A stretch of DNA of 64,000 nucleotides from Planctomycetota bacterium (GTDB taxonomy: Bacteria > Planctomycetota > J058). The stretch spans positions 1 to 64,000 of the forward strand of contig JAMLIC010000033.1 of the NCBI GenBank assembly GCA_023954375.1. The letters run 5' to 3'. The first letter of the stretch is position 1, and every line of letters begins with the position of its first letter. Position numbers and translations under genes: made by a program. The notes beneath the pieces are model-generated. The model had not been told where the DNA came from and searched no databases. It saw only the letters and a program-made list of their open reading frames with translations. This document shows positions 19,050 through 26,887 of this stretch, one piece after another.

Positions 19050-19070
19050 GGCCGGCCCCGCGGGCCGGCC
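19050..19070 (+). terminator. Hairpin after 66-residue gene
   Basis: A perfect nine-base stem (GGCCGGCCC with GGGCCGGCC) and a three-base loop begin eight bases after the stop codon. Confidence 0.55.
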
Positions 19071-19163
19071 CGGCCGAGCGCACCGGCGCAGCGCCCGACG
19101 CCCCGCCACTCCGGCCCAGCCGGATGCGTGCGGCGCAGGGCGCTGCGTCGCCACGTACGCAGG

Positions 19164-19700
19164 ATGCAGCCCATGGCGCCGATCATCGCGCTGGTGGAGC
19201 GCGCCGTCGAGGCGGCGGGCTTCGAGGTCGTGCAGGTGAAGGTCGACGCCCGGCGCAACGTGCGGGTGTGGGTCGACCGCGAGCAGGGCGGCGTGGCCGT
19301 CCAGGACTGCACGCGGCTCACGCGGCGCATCCGCGACGTCTTCGAGGAGGACGGCCTCGACCCGGGCAGCTTCCAGGTCGAGGTGCAGTCCCCGGGGCTC
19401 GACCGGCTCCTGGTCCGCGAGAAGGACTTCGCCCGCTTCGCCGGCAAGCAGGTGACCGTCCGGCTGCGGGTCAAGCGCGGCGAGCGCCGCCAGTTCAAGG
19501 GGCCGCTCGTCGGCCTCGCGGGCGGCCTCGTGCGAGTCACCGAGGGGCAGGAGACGTTCGCCTTCGACCTCGCCCGCGAGGTCGAGGAGGTGCGCCTCGT
19601 CCCCGAGGTCGCCTTCCCCACCGCCGCCGAGCTCTCGCAGCGCCGCGAGGCGCACGCGGTGCACCGGCCGAAGCGGCAGAAGAAGCGCAAGAGGCGCTAG
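19164..19700 (+). CDS. rimP: Ribosome maturation factor RimP
   Basis: A 178-residue RimP, which helps assemble the 30S subunit. The N-terminal domain holds the VQVKVDARRNVRVWVDREQGGVAVQDCTRL region and the typical EVQSPGLDRLLVREKDFARFAGKQV block, followed by the small C-terminal SH3-like beta domain and a very basic tail (RPKRQKKRKRR). RimP normally heads a rimP-nusA-infB operon; here no nusA or infB follows within the window. The start is ambiguous: ATG 19164 or ATG 19173 (AGGA sits nine bases before the latter); a GTG at 19128 is also in frame. Confidence 0.88.
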   Translation: MQPMAPIIALVERAVEAAGFEVVQVKVDARRNVRVWVDREQGGVAVQDCTRLTRRIRDVFEEDGLDPGSFQVEVQSPGLDRLLVREKDFARFAGKQVTVRLRVKRGERRQFKGPLVGLAGGLVRVTEGQETFAFDLAREVEEVRLVPEVAFPTAAELSQRREAHAVHRPKRQKKRKRR

Positions 19701-19770
19701 AGCCAGGGCCTGTCCTCGAAGCCAGTTCTTCGCCGACGGCCGAGCCGCCTCCGAGCACACCTCACCGCGC

Positions 19771-20015
19771 CTTCGCAGCAGGAGCGTCAGGCGAGGCCGA
19801 GGAGGGCGAGGCGATGCGGCGCGAAGGCGAGGGAAGGCGGCCTCCTGGCCGCCGACCGAGACGCCGGGAGGACCATAGGCGGCTCACCGACGCTGCGGGG
19901 TTGCCACCTTCAGAGGCAGGGTAGCCCAGTGTGCCTGAGCGGTCGGGGCCGACGAAGTCCCGCCGCCCCCCCCGACGCACCGCAGCGCCCGCCATCCTCG
20001 GCCGCAGCCGTCGAT
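19771..20015 (+). repeat. Interspersed repeat, copy 1
   Basis: This non-coding stretch between rimP and a lipoprotein gene is similar to the minus strand of about 31575-31755. Block one (about 19771-19862) is close to 90% alike by eye, for example GCAGCAGGAGC, GAGGGCGAGGCGATG and GGCGGCCTCCTGGCCGCC. Block two covers TGCCTGAGCGGT and GCAGCGCCCGCCATC. Copy 1 has about 75 extra bases (about 19863-19933) between the blocks. It ends at the stop codon of the next gene. No transposase is present. Confidence 0.7.
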
Positions 20016-20465
20016 CTAGAAGGGCACGCGGATCACGGCCATGCCCCCGCCGACCGTCGTCCCCGGGCTCGTGTCGTCCTCGCTCGAGACGACCACGAAC
20101 ATGCGCGTGTTGTCCCGGCCGCGCGGGAACTCGGAGACGCGCACGCCCGCCGGCGAGTCGTCGAGCTGCTCCTGCAGGTCGGGGTTGAAGAGCAGCACGT
20201 CCGGGTCGACGTGCCGCGGGCGGAACTCGCCGTAGCGCCAGTCGGCCTCGCCGAAGCGCGACTTGCCCGGGCGCGGCTGGCCCCACGCGCCGTCGGGGTA
20301 GGGGCGCCCGGGCCAGTCCGGCCGGGCCGGCCGCTCCCACGCGCCGTCGGTGTAGGGGCGCCCCGGGTAGCCGGCGGTCAGGTCGGCCGGCGGGGGCGCC
20401 GGGCCGGTGCAGCCGAACAGGAGCGCCGCGAGCGGCGCCGCCCACAGGGACGCGCGTGGAGCCAT
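20016..20465 (-). CDS. Small lipoprotein with GRPYxDGAW repeat
   Basis: A 149-residue predicted lipoprotein: signal sequence ending in the lipobox LLFGC at about residues 15-19, so it should be lipid-anchored. After it come two near-identical segments (GYPGRPYTDGAW and DWPGRPYPDGAW), then an unrecognised C-terminal domain with alternating beta pattern (FVVVSSEDDTS, GGGMAVIRVPF). The ATG has GGAGGG upstream. It is divergent from the DUF2760-Hsp70 operon, and its stop borders an interspersed repeat. No function is assigned. Confidence 0.65.
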   Translation of the reverse strand: MAPRASLWAAPLAALLFGCTGPAPPPADLTAGYPGRPYTDGAWERPARPDWPGRPYPDGAWGQPRPGKSRFGEADWRYGEFRPRHVDPDVLLFNPDLQEQLDDSPAGVRVSEFPRGRDNTRMFVVVSSEDDTSPGTTVGGGMAVIRVPF

Positions 20466-20625
20466 GGGCCCTCCCTCCGTGAGACGCGCCTGGCCCGCCC
20501 GGGACCGCGCCGTCGCTGCGCGGTCCGCCGAGGCCGGGTCCGAGGTCTTCTGGCCGTGCTCGGAGCACCCGGCGGGCCGGCGGGAGCGGGGTCGCGGACG
20601 GCACACCGATGACGGTGGCGCGCCT

Positions 20626-20631
20626 TAGGAT
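20626..20631 (+). promoter_or_regulatory. -10 box TAGGAT and ribosome site for DUF2760-Hsp70 operon
   Basis: TAGGAT lies 30 bases before the GTG at 20662, with the strong site AGAGGAG at about 20649-20655, so this unit has a normal leader. Confidence 0.4.
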
Positions 20632-20661
20632 GAGACCTCGGACCCGAGAGAGGAGCGTGCG

Positions 20662-21387
20662 GTGCGGCTGATCCTGGCGATCCAGTGCTTCTTCGCCGTG
20701 CTGTTCGGGCGCGGGCTGCCCCCGCGGGCGCTGCCGCCGCCGGCCGAGCCCGAGGACAAGCGGCAGGAGCGCGAGCGGCTGGCGCGCGAGGCGGGCGAGC
20801 TGCGGCAGCAGGTCGACGACCTGCGCAAGGAGCTCGCCGACGTCCGCCAGACGCGGGAGGCGCTCGAGCGCGAGCGCGAGGCGGCGCGGCGCGAGAAGGC
20901 CGAGGTCGAGGGCCGGCTGGCCGAGGCGCGGTCCGAGGTCGACCGCGCCCTGGCGCGGGTCGAGGAGGCCCGCGCCGCGCGCGAGAAGGCCGAGGCCAAG
21001 CTGACGGCCTCGCGCGACGACGGCGCCCTGGCCCTCCTCGGCTGGCTGCAGCGCGCCGGCCGTTTCATCGACTTCGTCATGGAGGACGTCGACGGCTACA
21101 GCGACGACCAGGTGGGCGCCGCCGTGCGCGACATCCACCGCGGCTGCCGCAAGGTCCTCGACGAGGCGCTCGGGCTCGAGCCGATCCTGCCCGGCGAGGA
21201 GAGCGCGCACGTGGAGGTGCCGCCGGGCTTCGACCCGATCGCGATCCAGCTCACGGGCAAGGTGAAGGGCGACCCGCCCTTCGCCGGCACGCTCATGCAC
21301 CACGGCTGGCGCACGACGAAGGTCCACGTGCCGGTCTCCGAGACGCTGGACACGCGCGTGCTCGCCCCGGCGGAGGTCGAGCTGTGA
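20662..21387 (+). CDS. DUF2760 domain protein with coiled coil
   Basis: A 241-residue protein. Residues 1-20 are hydrophobic and may insert in the membrane, residues 30-118 form a long coiled coil (heptads of Arg, Glu, Leu, Ala), and residues 120-241 match the DUF2760 family (LGWLQRAGRFIDFVMEDVDGYSDDQVGAAVRDIHRGC, then FDPIAIQLTGKVKGDPPFAGTLMHHGW). DUF2760 genes are typically found directly upstream of pairs of Hsp70-like genes, exactly as here, so it is probably a partner or membrane adaptor of that chaperone system. Its stop overlaps the GTG of the first Hsp70 gene. Confidence 0.8.
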   Translation: MRLILAIQCFFAVLFGRGLPPRALPPPAEPEDKRQERERLAREAGELRQQVDDLRKELADVRQTREALEREREAARREKAEVEGRLAEARSEVDRALARVEEARAAREKAEAKLTASRDDGALALLGWLQRAGRFIDFVMEDVDGYSDDQVGAAVRDIHRGCRKVLDEALGLEPILPGEESAHVEVPPGFDPIAIQLTGKVKGDPPFAGTLMHHGWRTTKVHVPVSETLDTRVLAPAEVEL

Positions 21388-23204
21388 GCGCGGCGAAGGC
21401 GAAGGGCAAGGGCGGGCCGAAGGAGCCCTCGTTCGTCGTGGGGCTCGACCTCGGCACGACCAACAGCGCCGTGGCCTACGTCGACCTGCGGCTCGAGAAG
21501 GGGCCGGTGACGGTCTTCGGGGTCCCGCAGCTCGTCCGCCCCGGCGTCGTCGAGGCGCGGCCGCAGCTCCCGTCGAACCTGTACCTCGCCGGGCAGGAGC
21601 TGGCCGAGAAGGCCCGCGCGCTGCCGTTCGAGGCGCCCGAACCGGCCACCGTCGTCGGCCTCCTGGCGAGCGAGCAGGGGGCGAAGGTCCCCGACCGGCT
21701 GGTGAGCTCGCACAAGTCGTGGCTGTGCCATCCCGGCGTCGACCGGCGCGAGGCGATCCTCCCCTGGGGCGTGCCCTCGGAGGACGAGGTGCCGAAGGTC
21801 TCGCCGCTCGAGGCGGCCCGCCGCGTCCTCGTGCACATCCGCAACGCCTGGGACCACGCCATGGCCCAGGACGACGACGGGCTGGCGCTCGGGGCGCAGG
21901 AGGTGCTCCTGTGCGTGCCGGCCTCGTTCGACCCGCAGGCCCGCGACCTGACCCTCGAGGCGGCCCGCCTGGCCGGGCTCGAGCGCGTGACGCTGCTCGA
22001 GGAGCCGCAGGCGGCCTTCTACGCCTGGCTCGAGCGCAGCGGCGACGGGTGGCGCGACCAGGTGGGCAAGGGGGACACCGTCCTCGTGGTCGACGTGGGC
22101 GGCGGCACGACCGACCTGACGCTGATCGCCGTGCGCGACGACGGCCAGGGCAACCTGACGCTCGAGCGCGTCGCCGTGGGCGAGCACCTGCTCCTCGGCG
22201 GCGACAACATGGACCTGGCGCTGGCGCACGTGGCCGCGCGCAAGCTCGAGGCGGCCGGCGCCAAGGGGCTCGACCCCTGGCAGAGCCGGGCGCTCTGGCA
22301 CGCGGCGCGCGGCGCCAAGGAGGCGCTGCTCGGCGACCCCGAGCGCGCGCAGGCCGACGTCGTCGTCCTCGGCCGCGGGAGCAAGCTGATCGGCGGCTCG
22401 CTCAAGACGACGCTCACCCGCGAGGAGGTCGAGGGGGTCGCCGTCCAGGGCTTCTTCCCCGCCTGCGGCAAGGACGAGCGCCCGGCGCGCCGGCGCGCCG
22501 CCGGCCTCTCGGAGCTGGGCCTGGCCTTCGAGTCCGACGCCGCGATCACGCGGCACGTCGCCGCCTTCCTCGGCCGCCAGGAGCTGCCCACGGCGCTGCT
22601 CTTCAACGGCGGCGTGTTCAAGGCCCCGCCGCTGCGCCGGGCCACGGTCGACACCCTCGCCGCCTGGCTGGGCGCGCCGCCCAAGGTGCTCGAGGGCGAG
22701 GACCTCGACCTGGCCGTGTCGCGCGGCGCGGCCTACTACGGCCTGGTCCGCCGCGGCCGCGGCGTGCGGATCCGGGGCGGCACGGCCCGCACCTACTACG
22801 TCGGGATCGAGTCGACGCTGCCCGCCGTCCCGGGCCTCCCGGCGCCGATCAAGGCCCTGTGCGTGGCGCCGTTCGGCATGGAGGAGGGGACCTCGGTCGA
22901 CCTCCCGGGCAAGGAGTTCGCCCTCCTCGTCGGCGAGCCGGCCGACTTCCGCTTCCTGGCCTCGACGACGCGCAAGGACGACGCCCCCGGGCGCCTCGTC
23001 GACCGCTGGGACGAGGGCGAGCTGGTCGAGCTCGCCCCGCTCCACGTCGCCCTGCCCCCCGCGGAGGGGCAGGCGGCCGGCGCGACCGTGCCGGTCACGC
23101 TGCGCTCGACGGTGACCGAGGTCGGGACGCTCGAGGTCCACTGCGTGACGAAGGGCGGGCAGGGCTACCGGCTGGAGTGGAACGTGCGGGACGGGGGGGC
23201 CTGA
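21384..23204 (+). CDS. Hsp70-family protein (first of pair)
   Basis: A 606-residue actin-fold ATPase related to DnaK. Phosphate-1 motif GLDLGTTNSAVAYVD is at about 20-34, phosphate-2 VVDVGGGTTDLTLIAV at about 235, and the adenosine motif LFNGGVFKAPPLRRA follows near 410. The C-terminal part is a beta domain unlike the DnaK substrate lid, and no EEVD-type tail is seen. Members of this group lack known clients. The N-terminus has a short basic stretch. It is translationally coupled to DUF2760 and followed 36 bases later by a second, larger Hsp70-like gene. Confidence 0.88.
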   Translation: MSAAKAKGKGGPKEPSFVVGLDLGTTNSAVAYVDLRLEKGPVTVFGVPQLVRPGVVEARPQLPSNLYLAGQELAEKARALPFEAPEPATVVGLLASEQGAKVPDRLVSSHKSWLCHPGVDRREAILPWGVPSEDEVPKVSPLEAARRVLVHIRNAWDHAMAQDDDGLALGAQEVLLCVPASFDPQARDLTLEAARLAGLERVTLLEEPQAAFYAWLERSGDGWRDQVGKGDTVLVVDVGGGTTDLTLIAVRDDGQGNLTLERVAVGEHLLLGGDNMDLALAHVAARKLEAAGAKGLDPWQSRALWHAARGAKEALLGDPERAQADVVVLGRGSKLIGGSLKTTLTREEVEGVAVQGFFPACGKDERPARRRAAGLSELGLAFESDAAITRHVAAFLGRQELPTALLFNGGVFKAPPLRRATVDTLAAWLGAPPKVLEGEDLDLAVSRGAAYYGLVRRGRGVRIRGGTARTYYVGIESTLPAVPGLPAPIKALCVAPFGMEEGTSVDLPGKEFALLVGEPADFRFLASTTRKDDAPGRLVDRWDEGELVELAPLHVALPPAEGQAAGATVPVTLRSTVTEVGTLEVHCVTKGGQGYRLEWNVRDGGA

Positions 23205-23226
23205 GCCTGCCCGGTGTCCTCGGGTG

Positions 23227-23232
23227 TATAAC
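23227..23232 (+). promoter_or_regulatory. Extended -10 box TGTATAAC, leaderless start of second Hsp70
   Basis: TATAAC preceded by TG ends eight bases before the ATG at 23241, giving the second Hsp70 gene its own probable leaderless transcript inside the operon. Confidence 0.5.
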
Positions 23233-23240
23233 GGCCTCCC

Positions 23241-26156
23241 ATGTCCGACCCCCACGATCCCCTCCGCAGCGCGCAGCGCCGGCGCATGCCCACCGGCGTC
23301 ATCGCGCGCACGCGGCTCGTCGTGGGGATCGACCTCGGGACGACGAACACCGCCCTGGCGTGGGTCGACCGTCAGTCGGGCCGCCTGGCGCGCACGGTCC
23401 GGCCGTTCGACGTGCCGCAGCTCACCGACCCGGGCGTCGTCCGCCCCGTCCGCACGCTGCCCTCGGCCGCCTACGTCCGCGGCCCGCACGAGCTGTCGGG
23501 CGCGCAGGTGGCGCTCCCCTGGGACCCCGAGGGCGCGGCGCTCCTCGTGTGCGGCCACCTGGCCCGGCAACGCGGCGCGCTCACGCCCGACCGGCTGATC
23601 ACGTCGGCGAAGTCGTGGCTCTGCCACCCCGGCGTGGACCGCAAGGCCGCGATCCTCCCCTGGGGGGCGCCCGACGAGGTGCAGAAGGTCTCGCCGATCG
23701 CCGTCGAGGCCGCGCTCCTGCGGCACGTCCGCGACGCCTGGAACCACGCGCAGGCCCGCGACGACGACAAGAAGCGCCTCGAGCGCGCCGACGTCGTCGT
23801 CACCCTCCCGGCCTCGTTCGACGAGGTGGCGCGCGAGCTCACCGTGCAGGCGGTGCACGAGGCCGGGCTCGAGGACGCCGTGCTCATCGAGGAGCCGACG
23901 GCCGCCCTCTACGCCTGGATCGCGGCGCACGAGCGCGAGTGGCCCGACGTCCTCGCGCCCGGCCAGACGATCCTCGTCTGCGACGTCGGCGGCGGCACGA
24001 CCGACCTCTCGCTCATCCGCGTGACCGACTACCGGCCGCCCGCCGTGGCCGACGACGACGACGCGGTCGAACCTCCGGGCTTCGAGCGCGTGGCCGTCGG
24101 CGAGCACCTGCTCCTCGGCGGCGACAACATGGACCACGCCCTCGCCCGGCGCGTCGAGGAGCGGCTGGGCAAGAAGCTCGACCTGCGCGAGTGGACCGGC
24201 CTGGTGATCGCCTGCCGCGACGCGAAGGAGAAGCTCCTCGAGGGACAGGCCGAGGCGGCGCCGATCGTCGTCACGGGGCGCGGCGCGCGGCTGATCGGCG
24301 GCACGCTGCGCACCGACCTGACCCGGGCCGAGGTCCTCGACGCCGTCCTCGAGGGCTTCTTCCCCCGGGTCACGGCCGACGAGCCGCTCCCGCGGCGCAA
24401 GGTGGGCCTGAAGGAGCTCGGGCTCCCCTACGAGCCCGACCCGGCCGTCACGCGGCACCTGCGCCGGTTCCTCGCCCGCCACGCGCCGCCCGGCGCGCCG
24501 CTGGCGAAGGTCGACCACGTGCTGTTCAACGGCGGCGTGTTCAAGACGGCGGCCCTCCGGGAGCGCGTGCTCGACGTGCTGGCGTCGTGGCAGGAGCGCC
24601 CGAGGGAGCTCGAGGGGAGCGACCTCGACCTCGCCGTGGCCCACGGCGCCGCCTACTACGGCCTCGTCCGGCGCGGCAAGGGGACGCGCATCAAGAGCGG
24701 CGCCGGCCGCGCCTACTACCTCGAGGTGCGCGCCGGCGGCGGCGAGCGCACGGCGCTGTGCCTGATCCCGCGCGGGCTCGAGGAGGGCGGCGTCGTCACG
24801 ATCTCCGACCACCCGCTCGAGGTGCGCGCGAACACGCCGGTGGTGTTCCCCTTCCACACCGCCACCGGGCGCGACGACGCGGCGGGCGCGCTCCTGCCGG
24901 TCGATCCGGAGCAGCTCGAGGAGCTCGCGCCGCTCCACACGATCATCCGCGCCGGCAAGCGCGCGGCCGGCCGCGAGCGCACGATCCCGGTCGAGCTCGT
25001 GGCCCGCTACACCGAGCTGGGGACGCTGGAGATCTGGCTGCAGGAGAAGGGCGCCGACCGGCGCTGGCGGCTCGAGCTCGACACCCGCCCGCGCGACGAC
25101 GCCTCGGGCGAGGGGCCGATCCCCCGGGACGCGGGCCCCGAGCGGCCCGGCGCGTCGTCGGCCCGCCTGGCCGCGGTCGACCGCGAGCTCCCGCCGGAGG
25201 CCTACGGCGCCGGCGCGCGCGAGGTCGACCCCGAGCGCGTCGAACGCGCCCGCAAGCACGCCGTGTCGCGCTTCAGGAAGCCCGCCAGCGAGGCGCGCGC
25301 GCTGGAGGGGCTGGGCAAGGAGCTCGAGGAGATCCTGGGCGGGCCGCGCGAGACGTGGCCCGTGCCGGTGATCCGCGCGCTGTTCGACGCGCTCATGGAG
25401 GACCAGGCCGCCCGGCGCCGCTCGCCGGCGCACGAGGCCCGGTGGCTGAACCTGGTCGGGTTCTGCCTGCGCCCCGGCTTCGGGGCCACGCTCGACTTCG
25501 ACCGCGTGGGCAGCATGTGGAAGGTGTTCCTCGAGGGGCCGGCCCACCCGGGCAAGGAGGCGGTCGACCTCGAGTGGCTCGTCGCCTTCCGCCGCGTCGC
25601 CGGCGGGCTGAAGCCGGGGCAGCAGGAGGCGATCCTCTCGCGCATCCAGGCCCAGCTCCTCGGCCAGAAGAAGGCCGACAAGCAGGAGCTGGCGGAGCTC
25701 TGGCGCCTCGTCGCCAGCCTCGAGCTGATCCCGCCCCGGCGGAAGCGGCAGCTGGGCGACCTCCTCGTCGAGCAGCTCGAGAGGGGCAAGGCCCCGCCGC
25801 GGTGGGGGCCCTGGGCGCTGGGGCGCCTCGGCGGGCGCGCGCCGCTCTACGGCCCGCTCGACCGCCTCGTCCCGCCCGACGTCGCCGCGGGCTGGCTCTC
25901 GCGCCTGATCGCCACCGACGCGCGCGGCGACGAGGCGGTCTTCGCCTGCGTGCAGCTGGCGCGCCGCACCGGCGACCGCTCGCGCGACGTCCCCGACGAC
26001 CTGCGCGCCCGCGCGCGGGCGTGGCTCGAGCGGCGCGGCGTCGACGCCCGCACGCTCCGCCCGCTCGACGAGGTCGTGCAGGCCGAGCTGCGCACCGAGA
26101 GCGACTTCTACGGCGACTCGGTGCCGATCGGCCTCGTCCTCGGCGCCCGGGGCTGA
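23241..26156 (+). CDS. Hsp70-family protein with long C-terminal helical domain (DUF3731-like)
   Basis: A 971-residue Hsp70-like protein. The ATPase core shows GIDLGTTNTALAWVD (about 31-45), VCDVGGGTTDLSLIRV and LFNGGVFKTAALRER. After a beta domain, residues from about 640 to the end form a long helical region (YTELGTLEIWLQEKG, then VIRALFDALMEDQAARRRSPAHEARWLNLVGFCLRPGFGATLD) matching the DUF3731 extension of such proteins. The gene follows the shorter paralogue closely and also has its own -10 box. The two proteins share many segments (SHKSWLCHPGVDR/AILPWG, GEHLLLGGDNMD), so they arose by duplication and may act as a heteromeric chaperone. Confidence 0.88.
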   Translation: MSDPHDPLRSAQRRRMPTGVIARTRLVVGIDLGTTNTALAWVDRQSGRLARTVRPFDVPQLTDPGVVRPVRTLPSAAYVRGPHELSGAQVALPWDPEGAALLVCGHLARQRGALTPDRLITSAKSWLCHPGVDRKAAILPWGAPDEVQKVSPIAVEAALLRHVRDAWNHAQARDDDKKRLERADVVVTLPASFDEVARELTVQAVHEAGLEDAVLIEEPTAALYAWIAAHEREWPDVLAPGQTILVCDVGGGTTDLSLIRVTDYRPPAVADDDDAVEPPGFERVAVGEHLLLGGDNMDHALARRVEERLGKKLDLREWTGLVIACRDAKEKLLEGQAEAAPIVVTGRGARLIGGTLRTDLTRAEVLDAVLEGFFPRVTADEPLPRRKVGLKELGLPYEPDPAVTRHLRRFLARHAPPGAPLAKVDHVLFNGGVFKTAALRERVLDVLASWQERPRELEGSDLDLAVAHGAAYYGLVRRGKGTRIKSGAGRAYYLEVRAGGGERTALCLIPRGLEEGGVVTISDHPLEVRANTPVVFPFHTATGRDDAAGALLPVDPEQLEELAPLHTIIRAGKRAAGRERTIPVELVARYTELGTLEIWLQEKGADRRWRLELDTRPRDDASGEGPIPRDAGPERPGASSARLAAVDRELPPEAYGAGAREVDPERVERARKHAVSRFRKPASEARALEGLGKELEEILGGPRETWPVPVIRALFDALMEDQAARRRSPAHEARWLNLVGFCLRPGFGATLDFDRVGSMWKVFLEGPAHPGKEAVDLEWLVAFRRVAGGLKPGQQEAILSRIQAQLLGQKKADKQELAELWRLVASLELIPPRRKRQLGDLLVEQLERGKAPPRWGPWALGRLGGRAPLYGPLDRLVPPDVAAGWLSRLIATDARGDEAVFACVQLARRTGDRSRDVPDDLRARARAWLERRGVDARTLRPLDEVVQAELRTESDFYGDSVPIGLVLGARG

Positions 26157-26367
26157 CCCGGCCGTCGTCGCTGGCGCAACCACGCGTACAAGTGATTGCA
26201 GCGCCCCGCCCGCGCCCCAACCGTTGCCCACTGGTTACGCCACGTCAACATGCCGCGTTCCGCCCCTTACCTACCCTGAAGCGACGAGCGGCCCTCGCGT
26301 CCGGGTTGTCGAGCGCCTTCCACTTTGGTCGAACCAACAGAACATTGCGGGATCCGATCGGGTGAGG

Positions 26368-26389
26368 TACCGTTGGTAAACTTTCGGAG
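26368..26389 (+). promoter_or_regulatory. Promoter/operator region of HTH regulator gene
   Basis: The 239 bases after the Hsp70 gene are clearly more AT-rich than their surroundings. TAAACT at 26377-26382 is a good -10 box and CGGAG at 26385-26389 a ribosome site. The inverted repeat TACC-GTT-GGTA (26368-26378) overlaps the -10 box and could be an autoregulatory operator. A related AACC...GGTT pair lies near 26219-26236. Confidence 0.4.
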
Positions 26390-26395
26390 CCGGCC

Positions 26396-26818
26396 ATGGG
26401 CAAACGCGGCAAGCAGGGCGGGAGCACCCCGGACGCCGGGAACGGCGGCCGGGCGCGGGCGTGGTCGATCGTCACGTTCGCGCAGCTGGAGGAGTGGCGA
26501 CAGCGGCAAGGCCTGCCCAAGAAGCGCGTGGCCGACCTCCTGGGCGTCACCAACAGCACCTATCACAACTGGGCGCGCGGCCTGGCGGTCGCGACCCCGT
26601 CGACGCAGCACAAGATCCACGAGCTCATCAACGGCGGAAGGGTGCTCCTCCCCCGGGCCAACGGCGGGCCCGCCGCGCACAACGGGAGCGACGAAGAGGC
26701 GGTGCTCACCAGCACCGCGCAGATCGTCAACGCCTACCTGCAGGCCAGCACCGCGCGCCTCACGCCGGAGCAGCTGTGCCAGCTGATCCGCGACGTGAGC
26801 CGCGCGCTGATGAGCTGA
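26396..26818 (+). CDS. Small HTH regulator with MucR-like C-terminal segment
   Basis: A 140-residue probable DNA-binding protein. After a basic Gly-rich start, residues 30-65 form an XRE-type helix-turn-helix (LEEWRQRQGLPKKRVADLLGVTNSTYHNWARG). Residues 105-139 (TAQIVNAYLQASTARLTPEQLCQLIRDVSRALMS) resemble the N-terminal part of MucR/Ros regulators, which reads 'IVAAYVSNNxVxxxELPxLIxxVHxAL' in that family; here the Ros zinc finger is absent. That segment could be an oligomerisation domain. The gene has its own AT-rich promoter region with a small inverted repeat, suggesting autoregulation. It faces the large lipid enzyme gene. Confidence 0.7.
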   Translation: MGKRGKQGGSTPDAGNGGRARAWSIVTFAQLEEWRQRQGLPKKRVADLLGVTNSTYHNWARGLAVATPSTQHKIHELINGGRVLLPRANGGPAAHNGSDEEAVLTSTAQIVNAYLQASTARLTPEQLCQLIRDVSRALMS

Positions 26819-26841
26819 CCGCGCTCGCGGGCTGATCGTTG

Positions 26842-26882
26842 CGCTCCCGAGGGCCCACGCGCGCGGGAGCGGACGCCGTCCG
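26842..26882. terminator. Two hairpins between convergent genes
   Basis: CGCTCCCG (26842-26849) pairs with CGGGAGCG (26864-26871), and CGGAC-GCC-GTCCG (26870-26882) follows. The position between two convergent stops fits a bidirectional terminator. Confidence 0.5.
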
Positions 26883-26887
26883 CTCCG

